NCBI GenBank assembly: GCA_027624175.1
Contig: JAQBXT010000004.1
Coordinates: 24,366 to 88,365 of the forward strand
DNA: 64,000 nucleotides
From: Pseudomonadota bacterium
GTDB taxonomy: Bacteria > Pseudomonadota > Gammaproteobacteria > Burkholderiales > SG8-39
Direction of reading: 5' to 3'
Shown here: positions 9,957-20,447 of the stretch, piece after piece
Layout: each line of letters starts with the position of its first letter
Position numbering within the stretch: the first letter of the stretch is position 1
Position numbers and translations under genes: made by a program
The notes under the pieces: model-generated
Database searches by the model: none
What the model was told of the DNA's origin: nothing
What the model saw: only the letters and a program-made list of their open reading frames with translations

Positions 9957-12167
9957 TTACGCGCTCGCGCCGCGCAGGTAGACCGGCCTGCCCGCCAGCT
10001 GCGCCGGCGCGCCGGCGAGCGGCCGGCCAAAGGCGTCCTCCGCCCTGTCGTGGGGCTCGTCCGCGGGAAACGGCAGCTGCGGGCCGTGCGCGTAGGTCAG
10101 CGCCACGATTTCGCCGTCCGGTCGGCGGAAGGCGAAGCGGTAACGACCGTGGCGCTGGCCCCTGGGCCCGGGCAGGCGCGCTGCGACGAAGGTGCTGTCG
10201 CCCAGCAGGTGCAGGAAGGCGCGCAGCATCGTATAGGCCGGGCGGGGCCTGAGGGCGGCGGGGGGGTTTCCCGCGTCGTCCACCAGGCCGTAGCCACGCG
10301 CCGCGAGACGCCACCAGTAGACGCGCGCCACCATCCCCGAGCCCAGTGCGTGCCACAGATAGCGCAGCAGGTAGTCGGCGTACTCGTCCTCGCTGACCTC
10401 GACATCGCCGGCATTGCGCCACGGCGGGAAGTAGGGCGCGTGGATCGGCGCATGCGCCCCCGTGCCGCGCAGCGGCCAGTTCACCTCCGACACGATGAAG
10501 CGGTCCGCGCAGTGCGGCGCGGCGCGGGGGACGGCGCGACCGAGCGCGAATTTCTCCGGCGCGCCGAAGCCGTTCTGCGGGTTTTCGGGGGCGCCGCGGC
10601 GATCGACGTACAGATGGTGCGACAGGGCGGACAGGGGCACGCCCGCCGGCCACTCGCGCAGCGCCGGGAACAGGCCCGGGTACTCGAAGTCGATCATCGC
10701 CGGCCCGGTGAAGCGCAGTGCCGGATAGCGTGCGTGCAATTCCGGCAGCGGCGCATACAGGATGCGCAGATCCTCGAATCCCCAGATGCCCCACTTCACG
10801 CGGTTGGTGGCGTGGCCGACCTCGACCGACTCCACCTCCTGCGCCACGCCTTCCAGCGCCTCGAGGGCGAATCTACGCCATGACGCCGGTTCGCGGATCG
10901 CGCGACGGTCCTGCACCAGCGCCACGCTGACCGCATGACCGGCGCGATGCAGTTCGCGCACGAGCTCGGTGCGAAAGCGCAGCCGCTCGCGCGAGTCGTG
11001 GTGGTAGAAGCGCACCAGCGCTGGGATGCGGCCCAGGCCCGCCAGCAGTTCCAGCTCGCGCTCGCGCGTCTGCGGCGTCGGCTCGAGCGCCATGCCGATC
11101 CGGCCGCTGAACTCGACCGGCTGCCGGTAGGCCTCTGCCAGGAGCGGTCGGTATGCCCGCCATACCCCGGGTGCTGCGCGTGGCGCGTCGGCGAGCACGC
11201 GGCGCCAGCGCGACGCCGGGAAATTGCGCGCGCGGTCGCGGCGCAGCAGCGTGGCGATGGGCTGGGCCGTCGCCTCGTCCCAGATAAACAGTTCGCGCGG
11301 CGCCGGATAATCGCGCGCCGGCGCCTCAACGGAGGGCGCGCCCCGCCGTTGCCGCAGGGCATGGAGCCCGCGCCGCTTGAGAATCTGCAGGCCGTACAGC
11401 CATCGATACCTGCGATCCCAGCGCAGCAGCGCGCGTGGCGGGATGCCGCGCCAGTACATTTCGGCGAGCATCTGCAGTAGGTCCGAAGGCAATTCAAGGC
11501 GCGACAGGTCCCGCGCGCGCTGGCGCAGGCTGAGCGTGGGCCGGATGCGGCTGCGATTCAGGTCCACCACCATGAAGTCCTGCCAGCTGCGCGGCCCTGC
11601 CGGCTGCAGCAGCACGTTCTGATTGCCGAGGTCGTTGTGCAGGAAGCCCGCTGCGTGCATGCGCCGCACGCCGTCGGCCACGCACTCCAGGAGATTCACG
11701 AACTGCACGGATTGCGGCGGGTTCTCATCGAACAGGCGCAGCAGCGCATCGCGCAAGGTCTCGGCCCCGTCCGCGTAGCGCGCCAGGTAGTAGCTCTCGC
11801 GCAGGCGGGCGCCCTCCCAGCGCTCGAGGTAGCCGATCGGCGCCGGTGTACCCGCGCCGTGCGCGGCGAGATGCGCCGCCGCCCGCCAGGTGCGTCGAGC
11901 CTTCGAGCCTCGGCGCCGGTCGCGCAGATCCTTGAACCAGGACTGCACGCCGAACGCCTTGATCATCACGACGACGTTGCGGCCATGGATCGGCAATTCG
12001 ACCCGTACATTGCGGTTGCGCCCTGAAGCGATCAGGCGCGCCGCGGGCGAAGCCAGCACCGCCGGCATGTCGGCCAGACGCGCCAGCAAGTCTGGCGCGC
12101 GGTACGCATCCGCAATTTCGCCGGTATAGCGGCCGGCGATTTCGCCGGCCGGCCCGCTAGCGGCCAT
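9957..12167 (-). CDS. two-domain protein: lipopolysaccharide kinase (WaaP/InaA-like) N-terminus + TIM-barrel glycosidase-like C-terminus
   Basis: Kinase-type [11 protein letters not shown] and [12 protein letters not shown] motifs in the N-terminal half; C-terminal half has glycosidase-like blocks ([23 protein letters not shown]). Confidence 0.7.
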   Translation of the reverse strand: MAASGPAGEIAGRYTGEIADAYRAPDLLARLADMPAVLASPAARLIASGRNRNVRVELPIHGRNVVVMIKAFGVQSWFKDLRDRRRGSKARRTWRAAAHLAAHGAGTPAPIGYLERWEGARLRESYYLARYADGAETLRDALLRLFDENPPQSVQFVNLLECVADGVRRMHAAGFLHNDLGNQNVLLQPAGPRSWQDFMVVDLNRSRIRPTLSLRQRARDLSRLELPSDLLQMLAEMYWRGIPPRALLRWDRRYRWLYGLQILKRRGLHALRQRRGAPSVEAPARDYPAPRELFIWDEATAQPIATLLRRDRARNFPASRWRRVLADAPRAAPGVWRAYRPLLAEAYRQPVEFSGRIGMALEPTPQTRERELELLAGLGRIPALVRFYHHDSRERLRFRTELVRELHRAGHAVSVALVQDRRAIREPASWRRFALEALEGVAQEVESVEVGHATNRVKWGIWGFEDLRILYAPLPELHARYPALRFTGPAMIDFEYPGLFPALREWPAGVPLSALSHHLYVDRRGAPENPQNGFGAPEKFALGRAVPRAAPHCADRFIVSEVNWPLRGTGAHAPIHAPYFPPWRNAGDVEVSEDEYADYLLRYLWHALGSGMVARVYWWRLAARGYGLVDDAGNPPAALRPRPAYTMLRAFLHLLGDSTFVAARLPGPRGQRHGRYRFAFRRPDGEIVALTYAHGPQLPFPADEPHDRAEDAFGRPLAGAPAQLAGRPVYLRGASA

Positions 12168-12810
12168 TCAGGCGCTGGAGCTCTTTCGACCCAGCGCAGT
12201 GTCGTGTCGCGCAGCCAGTCGGCGTCCGCGTCGTTGTCGAAGCCGGTGTAGGCAGAAATGTTCAGTGCCTTGGCCTGCACCAGCAGCAAGGTGGTCGTGG
12301 AGAGGAAGTACACGGATTTTCCGTCCTGGGTGGCGAGGCGTGTGCCCAGAAGCACCGACGCGGCCTGCGGCGTGCGGCGCAATTCCGCGATCAGGTTGGC
12401 GCGCCCGAGCGGCTGCGCATCGAGGAACCGGCGCAGGTCCGCGGGCTGCGTCGCATCGCCCAGGTTGCGCAAGGTGTCGGCGACGAAACCGCGGAACTGG
12501 GACAAACCGACGCGCTCGCGCTCCATGGCGCGCGGCGTCGCCACCAGCAGGTAGCGGCGCAATTCCGGCGTGTCACCCTGCGTAAAGCGGCGCAGGTCGG
12601 CGTCGGTCAACCCGAACAGCAGGATGCGGTTGGAGGCCGAGGTCAGCGCCTCGGCCAATTCCTGCAGGCGCGGCGAGGCGAGCTCGAGCGTGTCGGCGAA
12701 TCCCGGCGGGGCGTCGAGCACCACGCGCTCCGCGCCCAGGCGCACCGCAAACGGGGTTGCCCAGGCCGGCGCGCCGAGCGCCAGCAGCAGCAGCGCGGCG
12801 AGCCATCCCC

Positions 12811-12814
<4 letters not shown>
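12157..12814 (-). pseudogene. secreted protein of unknown function, probably frameshifted near its C-terminus
   Basis: GTG start overlapping the argG stop (GTGA); signal peptide MRGWLAALLLLALGAPAWA; intact until ...WLRDTTLRWVE, then an extra A in GTCGAAAGAG; removing it gives [11 protein letters not shown] ending at 12157. As read, the ORF continues to 12032. Confidence 0.6.
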
Positions 12815-14039
<1,225 letters not shown>

Positions 14040-14043
<4 letters not shown>

Positions 14044-14975
14044 TTCTTCTTCACCGTTTTCACCTTCCCCAGCACCAGAAATTCCAGCAGCGCCTTCTGC
14101 GTATGCAGCCGGTTCTCGGCCTCGTCCCAGACGACGCTGTGCGGACCGTCGATGACCTCGGCGGCGACTTCCTCGCCGCGGTGCGCCGGCAGGCAATGCA
14201 TGAACAGCGAGTTCTTCTTCGCCGCGCGCATCATCTCGGCGTCCACCTGCCAGTCCTCGAAGTCGCGCTTGCGCGCCTCGTTCTCGGCCTCGAAGCCCAT
14301 GCTGGTCCACACGTCGGTGGTGACCAGGTCGGCGCCCTTGGCCGCCTGCATCGGATCGCGGAATTCCTCGTAGTGGTCGGTGCCATACAGGCCGGCGCGT
14401 TCCGGCTCCACCTCGTAGCCCGGCGGCGTCGAGACGTGCACGTTGAAGTCGAGCACTTCCGCCGCCTGCAGCCAGGTGTTGCACACGTTGTTCGAGTCGC
14501 CGATCCAGGCCACGGTCTTCCCCCCGATCGAGCCGCGCTGCTCGACAAAAGTGTAAATGTCCGCCAGCACCTGGCAGGGATGGTACTCGTTGGTCAGGCC
14601 GTTGATCACTGGCACGCGCGAATGGGCTGCGAAGCGCTCGATGATGCCCTGCTCGAAAGTGCGGATCATCACCACGTCGCACATGCGCGACATCACCTGC
14701 GCCGCATCCTCCACCGGCTCGCCCCGACCGAGCTGCGAGTCGCGCGTGCTGAGGAAAATGGCGGCGCCGCCCAGTTGGTGCATGCCGGCCTCGAAGGACA
14801 GGCGTGTACGCGTGGACTGCTTCTCGAAGATCATCACCAGGGTGCGGTCTTCCAGCGGCCAGTAGCGCCGGTAGCGCTTGAACTGGTTCTTGATCCAGCG
14901 CGTGCGCGCGAACAGGTGCTCGAAATCGGCGCGCGCGAGGTCCTTGAATTGGAGGAAATGGCGCAGCTTCGCCAT
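14040..14975 (-). CDS. argF: ornithine carbamoyltransferase
   Basis: [13 protein letters not shown]..., [34 protein letters not shown]. Confidence 0.97.
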
Positions 14976-14994
14976 GCGGGCGCTCCCTGGGTCT

Positions 14995-16209
14995 TCAGCG
15001 CGCCGCGGCGGCGCGCGCGGGCTGCGTGGCGTCTGCGGGCTGCTGCAGGAACTCCCTGACGATCGGCGCCAGCCGCTCGACCACCTGCCGGCCCTCGACC
15101 TCGCTCATCACCAGCGGCGGCACGATGCGGATCACATTGTCGGCGGTGACGTTGGTCACCAGGCCGCGCGCCAGCGCCGTCTTCACGATTTCGCCGCAGG
15201 GCCGGTCCAGCTCGACGCCGATCATCATGCCCATGCCGCGGATCTCGGTCACCCCGGCGAGCCCGCCGAGCGCGGACGCGAGGCCGCTGCGGATCGCGTC
15301 GCCGACCTTGACCGCGTTCTCCAGCAGGCCTTCGTCCTTTACGGTGTCGAGCGTTGTCACCACGCCGCACATGGCGAGCGGGTTGCCGCCAAAGGTCGAG
15401 CCGTGGTTGCCGGGCTTGAATACGCCTTTGGCGCGATTGCCGACCACACAGGCGCCGACCGGCACGCCCGAGGCCAGCCCCTTGGCCAGCGGCACCACGT
15501 CGGGCTGGATGCCGGCGTGCTGGTAGACGAACCACTTGCCGGTACGCCCGAGGCCGCACTGCACCTCGTCGGACATGAACAGCCAGTCGTTGTGCTCGCA
15601 GATTTCCTTCAACCCGCGCAGGTAATCCAGGCGCGAAACGTTGATGCCGCCTTCGCCCTGGATCGGCTCGATGAACACCGCCACCACGTTCTTGTTGTTG
15701 GCGGCCACCTGGCGCACCGCCTCGAGGTCATTCAGGGGCACGCGCACGAAGCCCTGCACCAGCGGCTCGAAGCCGGCCTGCACCTTGCGGCTGCCGGTGG
15801 CCGAGAGCGTGGCGAGCGAGCGCCCGTGGAACGCCTTCTCCATCACGATGATCGCCGGCTCCGCGACGCCGCGGTCGTGGCCGTACTTGCGCGCCACCTT
15901 GATCGCAGCCTCGTTGGCTTCCAGGCCTGAGTTGCAGAAGAACACCTCGTCCAGGCCGGTGATCTCGGCGATGCGGTCGGCGGCCTGCTCCTGCAGGGGC
16001 ATCTGGAACAGATTGGAAGTGTGGATCACGCGGCCGATCTGCTCGGTGAGCGCGCGCACCAGCCGCGGGTGCGCGTAGCCCAGCGTATTCACTGCGATGC
16101 CGGCGAGCGCGTCGAGGTACTGCTTGCCCGACTCGTCGTACAGCCAAACGCCCTGGCCGCGCACGAACGCGACCGGCAAGCGGGCGTAGGTGTTCATGAC
16201 GTGGCTCAT
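14995..16209 (-). CDS. argD: acetylornithine aminotransferase
   Basis: MSHVMNTYARLPVAFVRGQGVWLYDESGKQYLDALAGIAVNTLG, FIEPIQGEGGI, PLAKGLASGVP. Start at 16209 has an upstream GGAGG; the ORF start at 16239 lies inside a hairpin. Confidence 0.95.
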   Translation of the reverse strand: MSHVMNTYARLPVAFVRGQGVWLYDESGKQYLDALAGIAVNTLGYAHPRLVRALTEQIGRVIHTSNLFQMPLQEQAADRIAEITGLDEVFFCNSGLEANEAAIKVARKYGHDRGVAEPAIIVMEKAFHGRSLATLSATGSRKVQAGFEPLVQGFVRVPLNDLEAVRQVAANNKNVVAVFIEPIQGEGGINVSRLDYLRGLKEICEHNDWLFMSDEVQCGLGRTGKWFVYQHAGIQPDVVPLAKGLASGVPVGACVVGNRAKGVFKPGNHGSTFGGNPLAMCGVVTTLDTVKDEGLLENAVKVGDAIRSGLASALGGLAGVTEIRGMGMMIGVELDRPCGEIVKTALARGLVTNVTADNVIRIVPPLVMSEVEGRQVVERLAPIVREFLQQPADATQPARAAAAR

Positions 16210-16226
16210 GGCCTTGCCTCCAATGA

Positions 16227-16252
16227 AAAACGGCGGCACTAGCCGCCGTTTT
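16227..16252 (-). terminator. perfect 11-bp stem hairpin (AAAACGGCGGC-ACTA-GCCGCCGTTTT) with T-run on the minus strand
   Basis: Inverted repeat read directly; sits 17 nt upstream of the argD start. Confidence 0.7.
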
Positions 16253-16445
16253 CAGGATGTTAATGGGCTAGCCGATGCGGTGCAAGCCGCGCCCTTGCGC
16301 AGCTTGGAGAACCAGTACTGCCTGGATGTCGCCGTCGCGACTCGATCGCCGTGAGCGCGTCCTTGGCGGTGGTGACCCCGGCTTCGCCGTGAGGGTCGCA
16401 AGTATAATCCCGCATGCCTGAGCCCGCGGCCGCCGAATTCGCCAA
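16252..16445 (-). pseudogene. possible degraded small gene between rpsT and argD
   Basis: Reading frame shifts (...GEAGVTTAKDALTAIE / RDGDIQA / YWFSKLRKGAACTASASPLTS*) join into one plausible protein if two single-base insertions are assumed; ends directly at the hairpin. Confidence 0.3.
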
Positions 16446-16478
16446 GCTCCTGCGGGCCGGCGAACCGCAATGAGACCC

Positions 16479-16742
16479 TTACTGCATCGCCTTGATGGCC
16501 TGGGCGAGGCGACTCTTGTGGCGCGCTGCGGCGTTGCGGTGCAAGATGCCTTTGGCGCCGACGCGATCGATGACCGGGCGCGACTTCTCCAGCGCGGCTG
16601 CAGCGGCCGCCTTGTTGCCGGCGGCGATCGCTTTCTTTACGTTCTTGATCGCAGTGCGCACTTCGGTGCGCAGCGTGAAATTTTGGGCGCGGCGCTGGAT
16701 CGCCTGCCGTGCGGATTTGCGCGAGGATTTGATATTGGCCAT
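16479..16742 (-). CDS. rpsT: 30S ribosomal protein S20
   Basis: MANIKSSRKSARQAIQRRAQNFTLRTEVRTAIKNVKKAIAAGN...HRNAAARHKSRLAQAIKAMQ. Confidence 0.97.
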   Translation of the reverse strand: MANIKSSRKSARQAIQRRAQNFTLRTEVRTAIKNVKKAIAAGNKAAAAAALEKSRPVIDRVGAKGILHRNAAARHKSRLAQAIKAMQ

Positions 16743-16780
16743 GGCCTTGATCCGGTTGCGAAAAAGGGGCGGATTCTAGC

Positions 16781-18319
16781 ATGAACCTGCTGCGGGCCCT
16801 CGCCACCGTGAGCAGCATGACCTTCCTGTCGCGCGTGCTGGGCTACGTGCGCGATTTCTTCATCGCCCGGACCTTCGACGTGGGCGCCGGGACCGACGCT
16901 TTCTTCGTCGCCTTCCGCATCCCCAACCTCCTGCGTCGCATGTTCGCCGAGGGCGCGTTCTCTCAGGCCTTCGTGCCGATACTCTCGGAATACCGCAACC
17001 GCCAGACCCCCGAAGAGACGCGCTCGCTGGTGGACGCGATCGGCACGCTCCTGTTTCTCGCGCTGGTCGCGGCGACCGTCCTCGGCATGCTGGCCGCGCC
17101 GCTCATCGGCTACCTGTTCGCGCCGAACTGGTATCACACGAGGCCCGAGCAGTTCGAACTCACGGTCCAGCTCCTGCGCATCACGTTTCCCTACATCTTT
17201 TTCATCTCGCTGGTGGCGCTCGCGGCGGGCGTGCTCAACACCTGGAGCCGGTTCGCGGTGCCGGCGTTCACCCCGGTGCTGCTCAACGTGTCCTTCATCG
17301 TCGCTGCGGCGTTCTTCGCCGAGCGCTTCGACCCGCCGGTGCTGGCGCTCGCCTGGGCAGTGTTCATCGGCGGCGCGCTGCAGCTCGCGCTGCAGGTGCC
17401 GTTCCTCGCACGCATCGGCATGCTGCCGCGCTGGCGGCTGGACTGGCGTCACCCGGGGCTCGCCCGCGTGCGCAAGCTCATGCTGCCGGCACTCTTCGGT
17501 GTGTCGGCGAGCCAGATCTCGCTGCTCATCAACAGCATCTTTGCCTCGTTCCTTGTCACGGGCAGCGTCACGTGGCTGTACTACGCCGACCGCCTGATGG
17601 AGTTTCCGGCCGGCATGCTGGGGGTCGCCGCGGGCACCATCCTGCTGCCCAGCCTGTCGCGCCACCATGCCAGCGGCGCCGCCGAGGAGTACGGCAAGCT
17701 GCTCGACTGGGGGCTGCGCATCACGCTGCTGCTCGCGCTGCCTGCGGCGGCGGCGCTGGCGGTGCTGGCCGTGCCGCTGATCACGACGCTCTTTCACTAC
17801 GGGCAATTCGGCGCCGAGGACGTGTGGATGACGCGCCAGGCGCTCGTCGCCTACAGCCTCGGCCTCGTTGGCATGATCCTGGTGAAGATCCTGGCGCCGG
17901 GCTTCTACGCGCGCCAAAACGTGATCACGCCGGTGAAGATCGCCCTCGCGACGCTGGCGGCGACGCAGCTCATGAACCTGGCCTTTATCGTGCCGCTCAA
18001 GCACGCCGGTCTGGCGCTGGCGATCGGCCTGGGGGCCTGCCTGAACGCAGCGCTGCTGTACCGCTACCTGCGACGCCACGGCATCTACGATCCGCAGCCG
18101 GGCTGGCCGGCGTTCATCGTCAAGGTGGCGCTCGCGGTGGCGGCGATGGCGGCGCTGCTCTATGCATCGATGGGACCGGGCGCCTGGTGGCTGCAGGCCG
18201 GCTGGCAGCACAAAGTGGCGGCGACCTGCGGCCTGGTGCTGCTCGGTGCGGGCGCGTACGGCGCGCTGCTGTTTTCGATGGGCATGCGCTGGCGCGACTT
18301 CGCGCGCCGCGAACCCTAG
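16781..18319 (+). CDS. murJ: lipid II flippase MurJ
   Basis: MNLLRALATVSSMTFLSRVLGYVRDFFIARTFDVGAGTDAFFVAFRIPNLLRRMFAEGAFSQAFVP; multi-TM. Confidence 0.97.
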   Translation: MNLLRALATVSSMTFLSRVLGYVRDFFIARTFDVGAGTDAFFVAFRIPNLLRRMFAEGAFSQAFVPILSEYRNRQTPEETRSLVDAIGTLLFLALVAATVLGMLAAPLIGYLFAPNWYHTRPEQFELTVQLLRITFPYIFFISLVALAAGVLNTWSRFAVPAFTPVLLNVSFIVAAAFFAERFDPPVLALAWAVFIGGALQLALQVPFLARIGMLPRWRLDWRHPGLARVRKLMLPALFGVSASQISLLINSIFASFLVTGSVTWLYYADRLMEFPAGMLGVAAGTILLPSLSRHHASGAAEEYGKLLDWGLRITLLLALPAAAALAVLAVPLITTLFHYGQFGAEDVWMTRQALVAYSLGLVGMILVKILAPGFYARQNVITPVKIALATLAATQLMNLAFIVPLKHAGLALAIGLGACLNAALLYRYLRRHGIYDPQPGWPAFIVKVALAVAAMAALLYASMGPGAWWLQAGWQHKVAATCGLVLLGAGAYGALLFSMGMRWRDFARREP

Positions 18320-18321
18320 CA

Positions 18322-19171
18322 ATGGCGCCGTCCGACGCGTTTTCGGAACTGATGGCGCGCGACGAGGCCGAGATCGACCTGGGCCGCGCCTGCCTGATGA
18401 TCGCGCAGGACGCCTATCCCGCGCTCGACGTCGACGGCTACGTCGGGGAGATCGAGCGGCTCGCCGCGCGGCTGAAGGGGCGCCTGCCGCCGGAAGGCGG
18501 CGACGAGGAGCGCGTCATCGCGCTCAACCAGTTCCTGTTCGACGACCTGTGCTACAGCGGCAACGCCGACAGCTACTATGACCAGCGCAACAGCTACCTG
18601 AACGAGGTGATCGACCGCCGCATGGGAATCCCGATCACGCTGTCGGTGCTGTACCTGGAGATCGGCCGCCGTGTCGGCCTCTCACTGCACGGCGTGTCGT
18701 TTCCCGGGCACTTCCTGGTGCGCTTGCGGGTGCGCGGGGCGATGCTGGTGCTGGACGTTTTCCGGCGGCACGCCCCTGGCCGAAACCGACCTGCGCGAGC
18801 GGCTGCGCCGGGTCATCCCGCAGGGCGCGACCGGACAGGTGCCGGTGGAGGAACTTCCGCTCGACCAGTTCCTCGAGCCCGCGGGCAAGCGCCAGATCCT
18901 GGCGCGGCTGCTGCGCAATCTCAAAGGCATCTACCGCGAGAGCGACAAGCCGCAGCGCCTGCTCGAAGTGCTCAACCGCATGCTGGTGGTGGCGCCCGAT
19001 GCGCACGGCGAACTGCGCGACCGCGGGCTCCTGTACCAGCGCCTGGAGTGCTATCGCGCGGCGCTCAGGGACCTGCAGGACTATGCAGCGCTGGAGCCGG
19101 ATGCGCCGGACTTCGACGACGTGCGCGCGAAGCTGGTGGAGCTCGGCGCGCAGTGCGCGCGCCTGAATTGA
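18322..19171 (+). pseudogene. SirB1-type transglutaminase-like/TPR protein, interrupted by a frameshift near 18757
   Basis: First half MAPSDAFSELMARDEAEIDL...NSYLNEVIDRRMGIPITLSVLYLEIGRRVGLSLHGVSFPGHFLVRL..LVLDV in frame 0; second half SGGTPLAETDLRERLRRVIPQ...LDQFLEPAGKRQILARLLRNLKGIYRESDKPQRLLEVLNRML in frame +1. Confidence 0.85.
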
Positions 19172-19175
19172 GGCG

Positions 19176-19463
19176 CTAGGCGGCGGCCGTGCGCTCCATG
19201 ACGCCCGCGGCGGCGCGCATCTCCAGCGCGCGTTTTTGCACGGCGGCGTGCAGCGCCGGCTTGTAGCCCAGCGCAAAAAACAGTTCCGCGGCGAGCAGCA
19301 TTGCCGCGGTGAGCGTAACGCCGCCGATGTCGGCCCGCGCCCAACCCAGCGCGATGAACAGGCCGAAGATGATCATCGGCACGCCGATGAAGTGCGTCGC
19401 TTTGTTGCGCGCGTCCTGGTGATACGCCGCGTAGAAACTCATCTGCTGTTCCAGGGTCTGCAT
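19176..19463 (-). CDS. short DUF962/Mpo1-like protein, apparently lacking the middle of the domain
   Basis: N-term MQTLEQQMSFYAAYHQDARNKATHFIGVPMIIFGL and C-term AELFFALGYKPALHAAVQKRALEM match the two ends of the family; 95 aa in total. Confidence 0.7.
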   Translation of the reverse strand: MQTLEQQMSFYAAYHQDARNKATHFIGVPMIIFGLFIALGWARADIGGVTLTAAMLLAAELFFALGYKPALHAAVQKRALEMRAAAGVMERTAAA

Positions 19464-19484
19464 CGGAGTCTCCAGGAAAGCCGC

Positions 19485-19490
19485 TATAAT
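19485..19490 (+). promoter_or_regulatory. -10-like TATAAT upstream of ribF-ileS-lspA-ispH
   Basis: GCTATAATTCAACATTTTACATG; no convincing -35 identified. Confidence 0.35.
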
Positions 19491-19502
19491 TCAACATTTT
19501 AC

Positions 19503-20447
19503 ATGCGGATGCAGGTCACGCACGGGTCCATCACGCCGGGGGGCAGCCGGCTTGCGCTCACCATCGGAAACTTCGACGGCGTGCACTGCGGGCATCAGGC
19601 GATGCTCGAGCGCACGGTGTCGCAGGCGCGCGCCCTGCGGCTTGCGTCCTGCGTGCTGACGTTCGAGCCGCACCCGCGCGAGTTCTTTACGCCGGCCGCG
19701 GCGCCGGCACGGCTCACGCGGCTGCGCGACAAGCTGGAGCTGATGGCGGCGGCGGGCGTGAACCGGGTGCATGTGGTGCGCTTTGACGCCGGGCTTGCAG
19801 CGCTCGCCGCCGAGCAATTCGTCGAACAAATCGTTGCGCGCGGGCTGCGCGCGGCGTGGCTGCTGGTGGGGCGCGACTTTCGCTTCGGCGCGCAGCGCCG
19901 CGGCGACTTTGCATTGCTCGAACAGCTGGCGGTTCGGCACGGCATCGAGCTCGAGGCGATGGCGGAAGTGGCGCTGGCGGGAGAGCGCGTATCGAGTTCG
20001 GCGGTGCGTGCGGCGCTGGCCGCAGGCAACCTCGCATCGGCGGCGCGGCTGTTGGGCCGGCCCTATGCAATGAGCGGGCGCGTGGCGCATGGCGAGAAGC
20101 TAGGACGGGACCTGGGCTTTCCGACCGCCAACGTCGTGCTGCGCGGGCAGGTGCCGCTCGCGGGCGTGTTCATCGTTGAGTGCAGGCTCGCAGGCGAAAC
20201 TTCGTGGCGCCAGGGCGTGGCTAGCGTGGGGCGGCGGCCGACGGTGAATCCGGTTGCGCTACCCTTGCTTGAAGTGCACTTGCTGGACTACAGCGGGAAT
20301 CTTTATCGCCGGCACCTGCAGGTGCGTTTCCTGCACAAGTTGCGCGACGAGGAGAAGTACGCGGGCGTGCCCGAGTTGCGCGCCGCAATCGCGCGCGATG
20401 CTGCGCAGGCCAGAAGCCATTTTTCGAATAAGAAGACGCATGCCTGA
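19503..20447 (+). CDS. ribF: bifunctional riboflavin kinase/FAD synthetase
   Basis: [44 protein letters not shown]. Confidence 0.95.
   Translation: MRMQVTHGSITPGGSRLALTIGNFDGVHCGHQAMLERTVSQARALRLASCVLTFEPHPREFFTPAAAPARLTRLRDKLELMAAAGVNRVHVVRFDAGLAALAAEQFVEQIVARGLRAAWLLVGRDFRFGAQRRGDFALLEQLAVRHGIELEAMAEVALAGERVSSSAVRAALAAGNLASAARLLGRPYAMSGRVAHGEKLGRDLGFPTANVVLRGQVPLAGVFIVECRLAGETSWRQGVASVGRRPTVNPVALPLLEVHLLDYSGNLYRRHLQVRFLHKLRDEEKYAGVPELRAAIARDAAQARSHFSNKKTHA

Noticed and set aside
12100-12160. GCCGGCGATTTCGCCGGCCGGC dyad near the kinase start
   Set aside because: Explained by GC-rich coding sequence ([13 protein letters not shown]); no sign of mobility or multiple copies.
16403-16473. Plus-strand TATAAT plus 19-codon ORF MPEPAAAEFAKLLRAGEPQ*
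   Set aside because: The -10 lies only 5 nt before the ATG, no RBS, no -35 found; too short to support as a gene.
16637-18322. 561-aa minus ORF opposite murJ
   Set aside because: Very His/Arg/Gln-rich shadow translation; murJ on the plus strand is clear.
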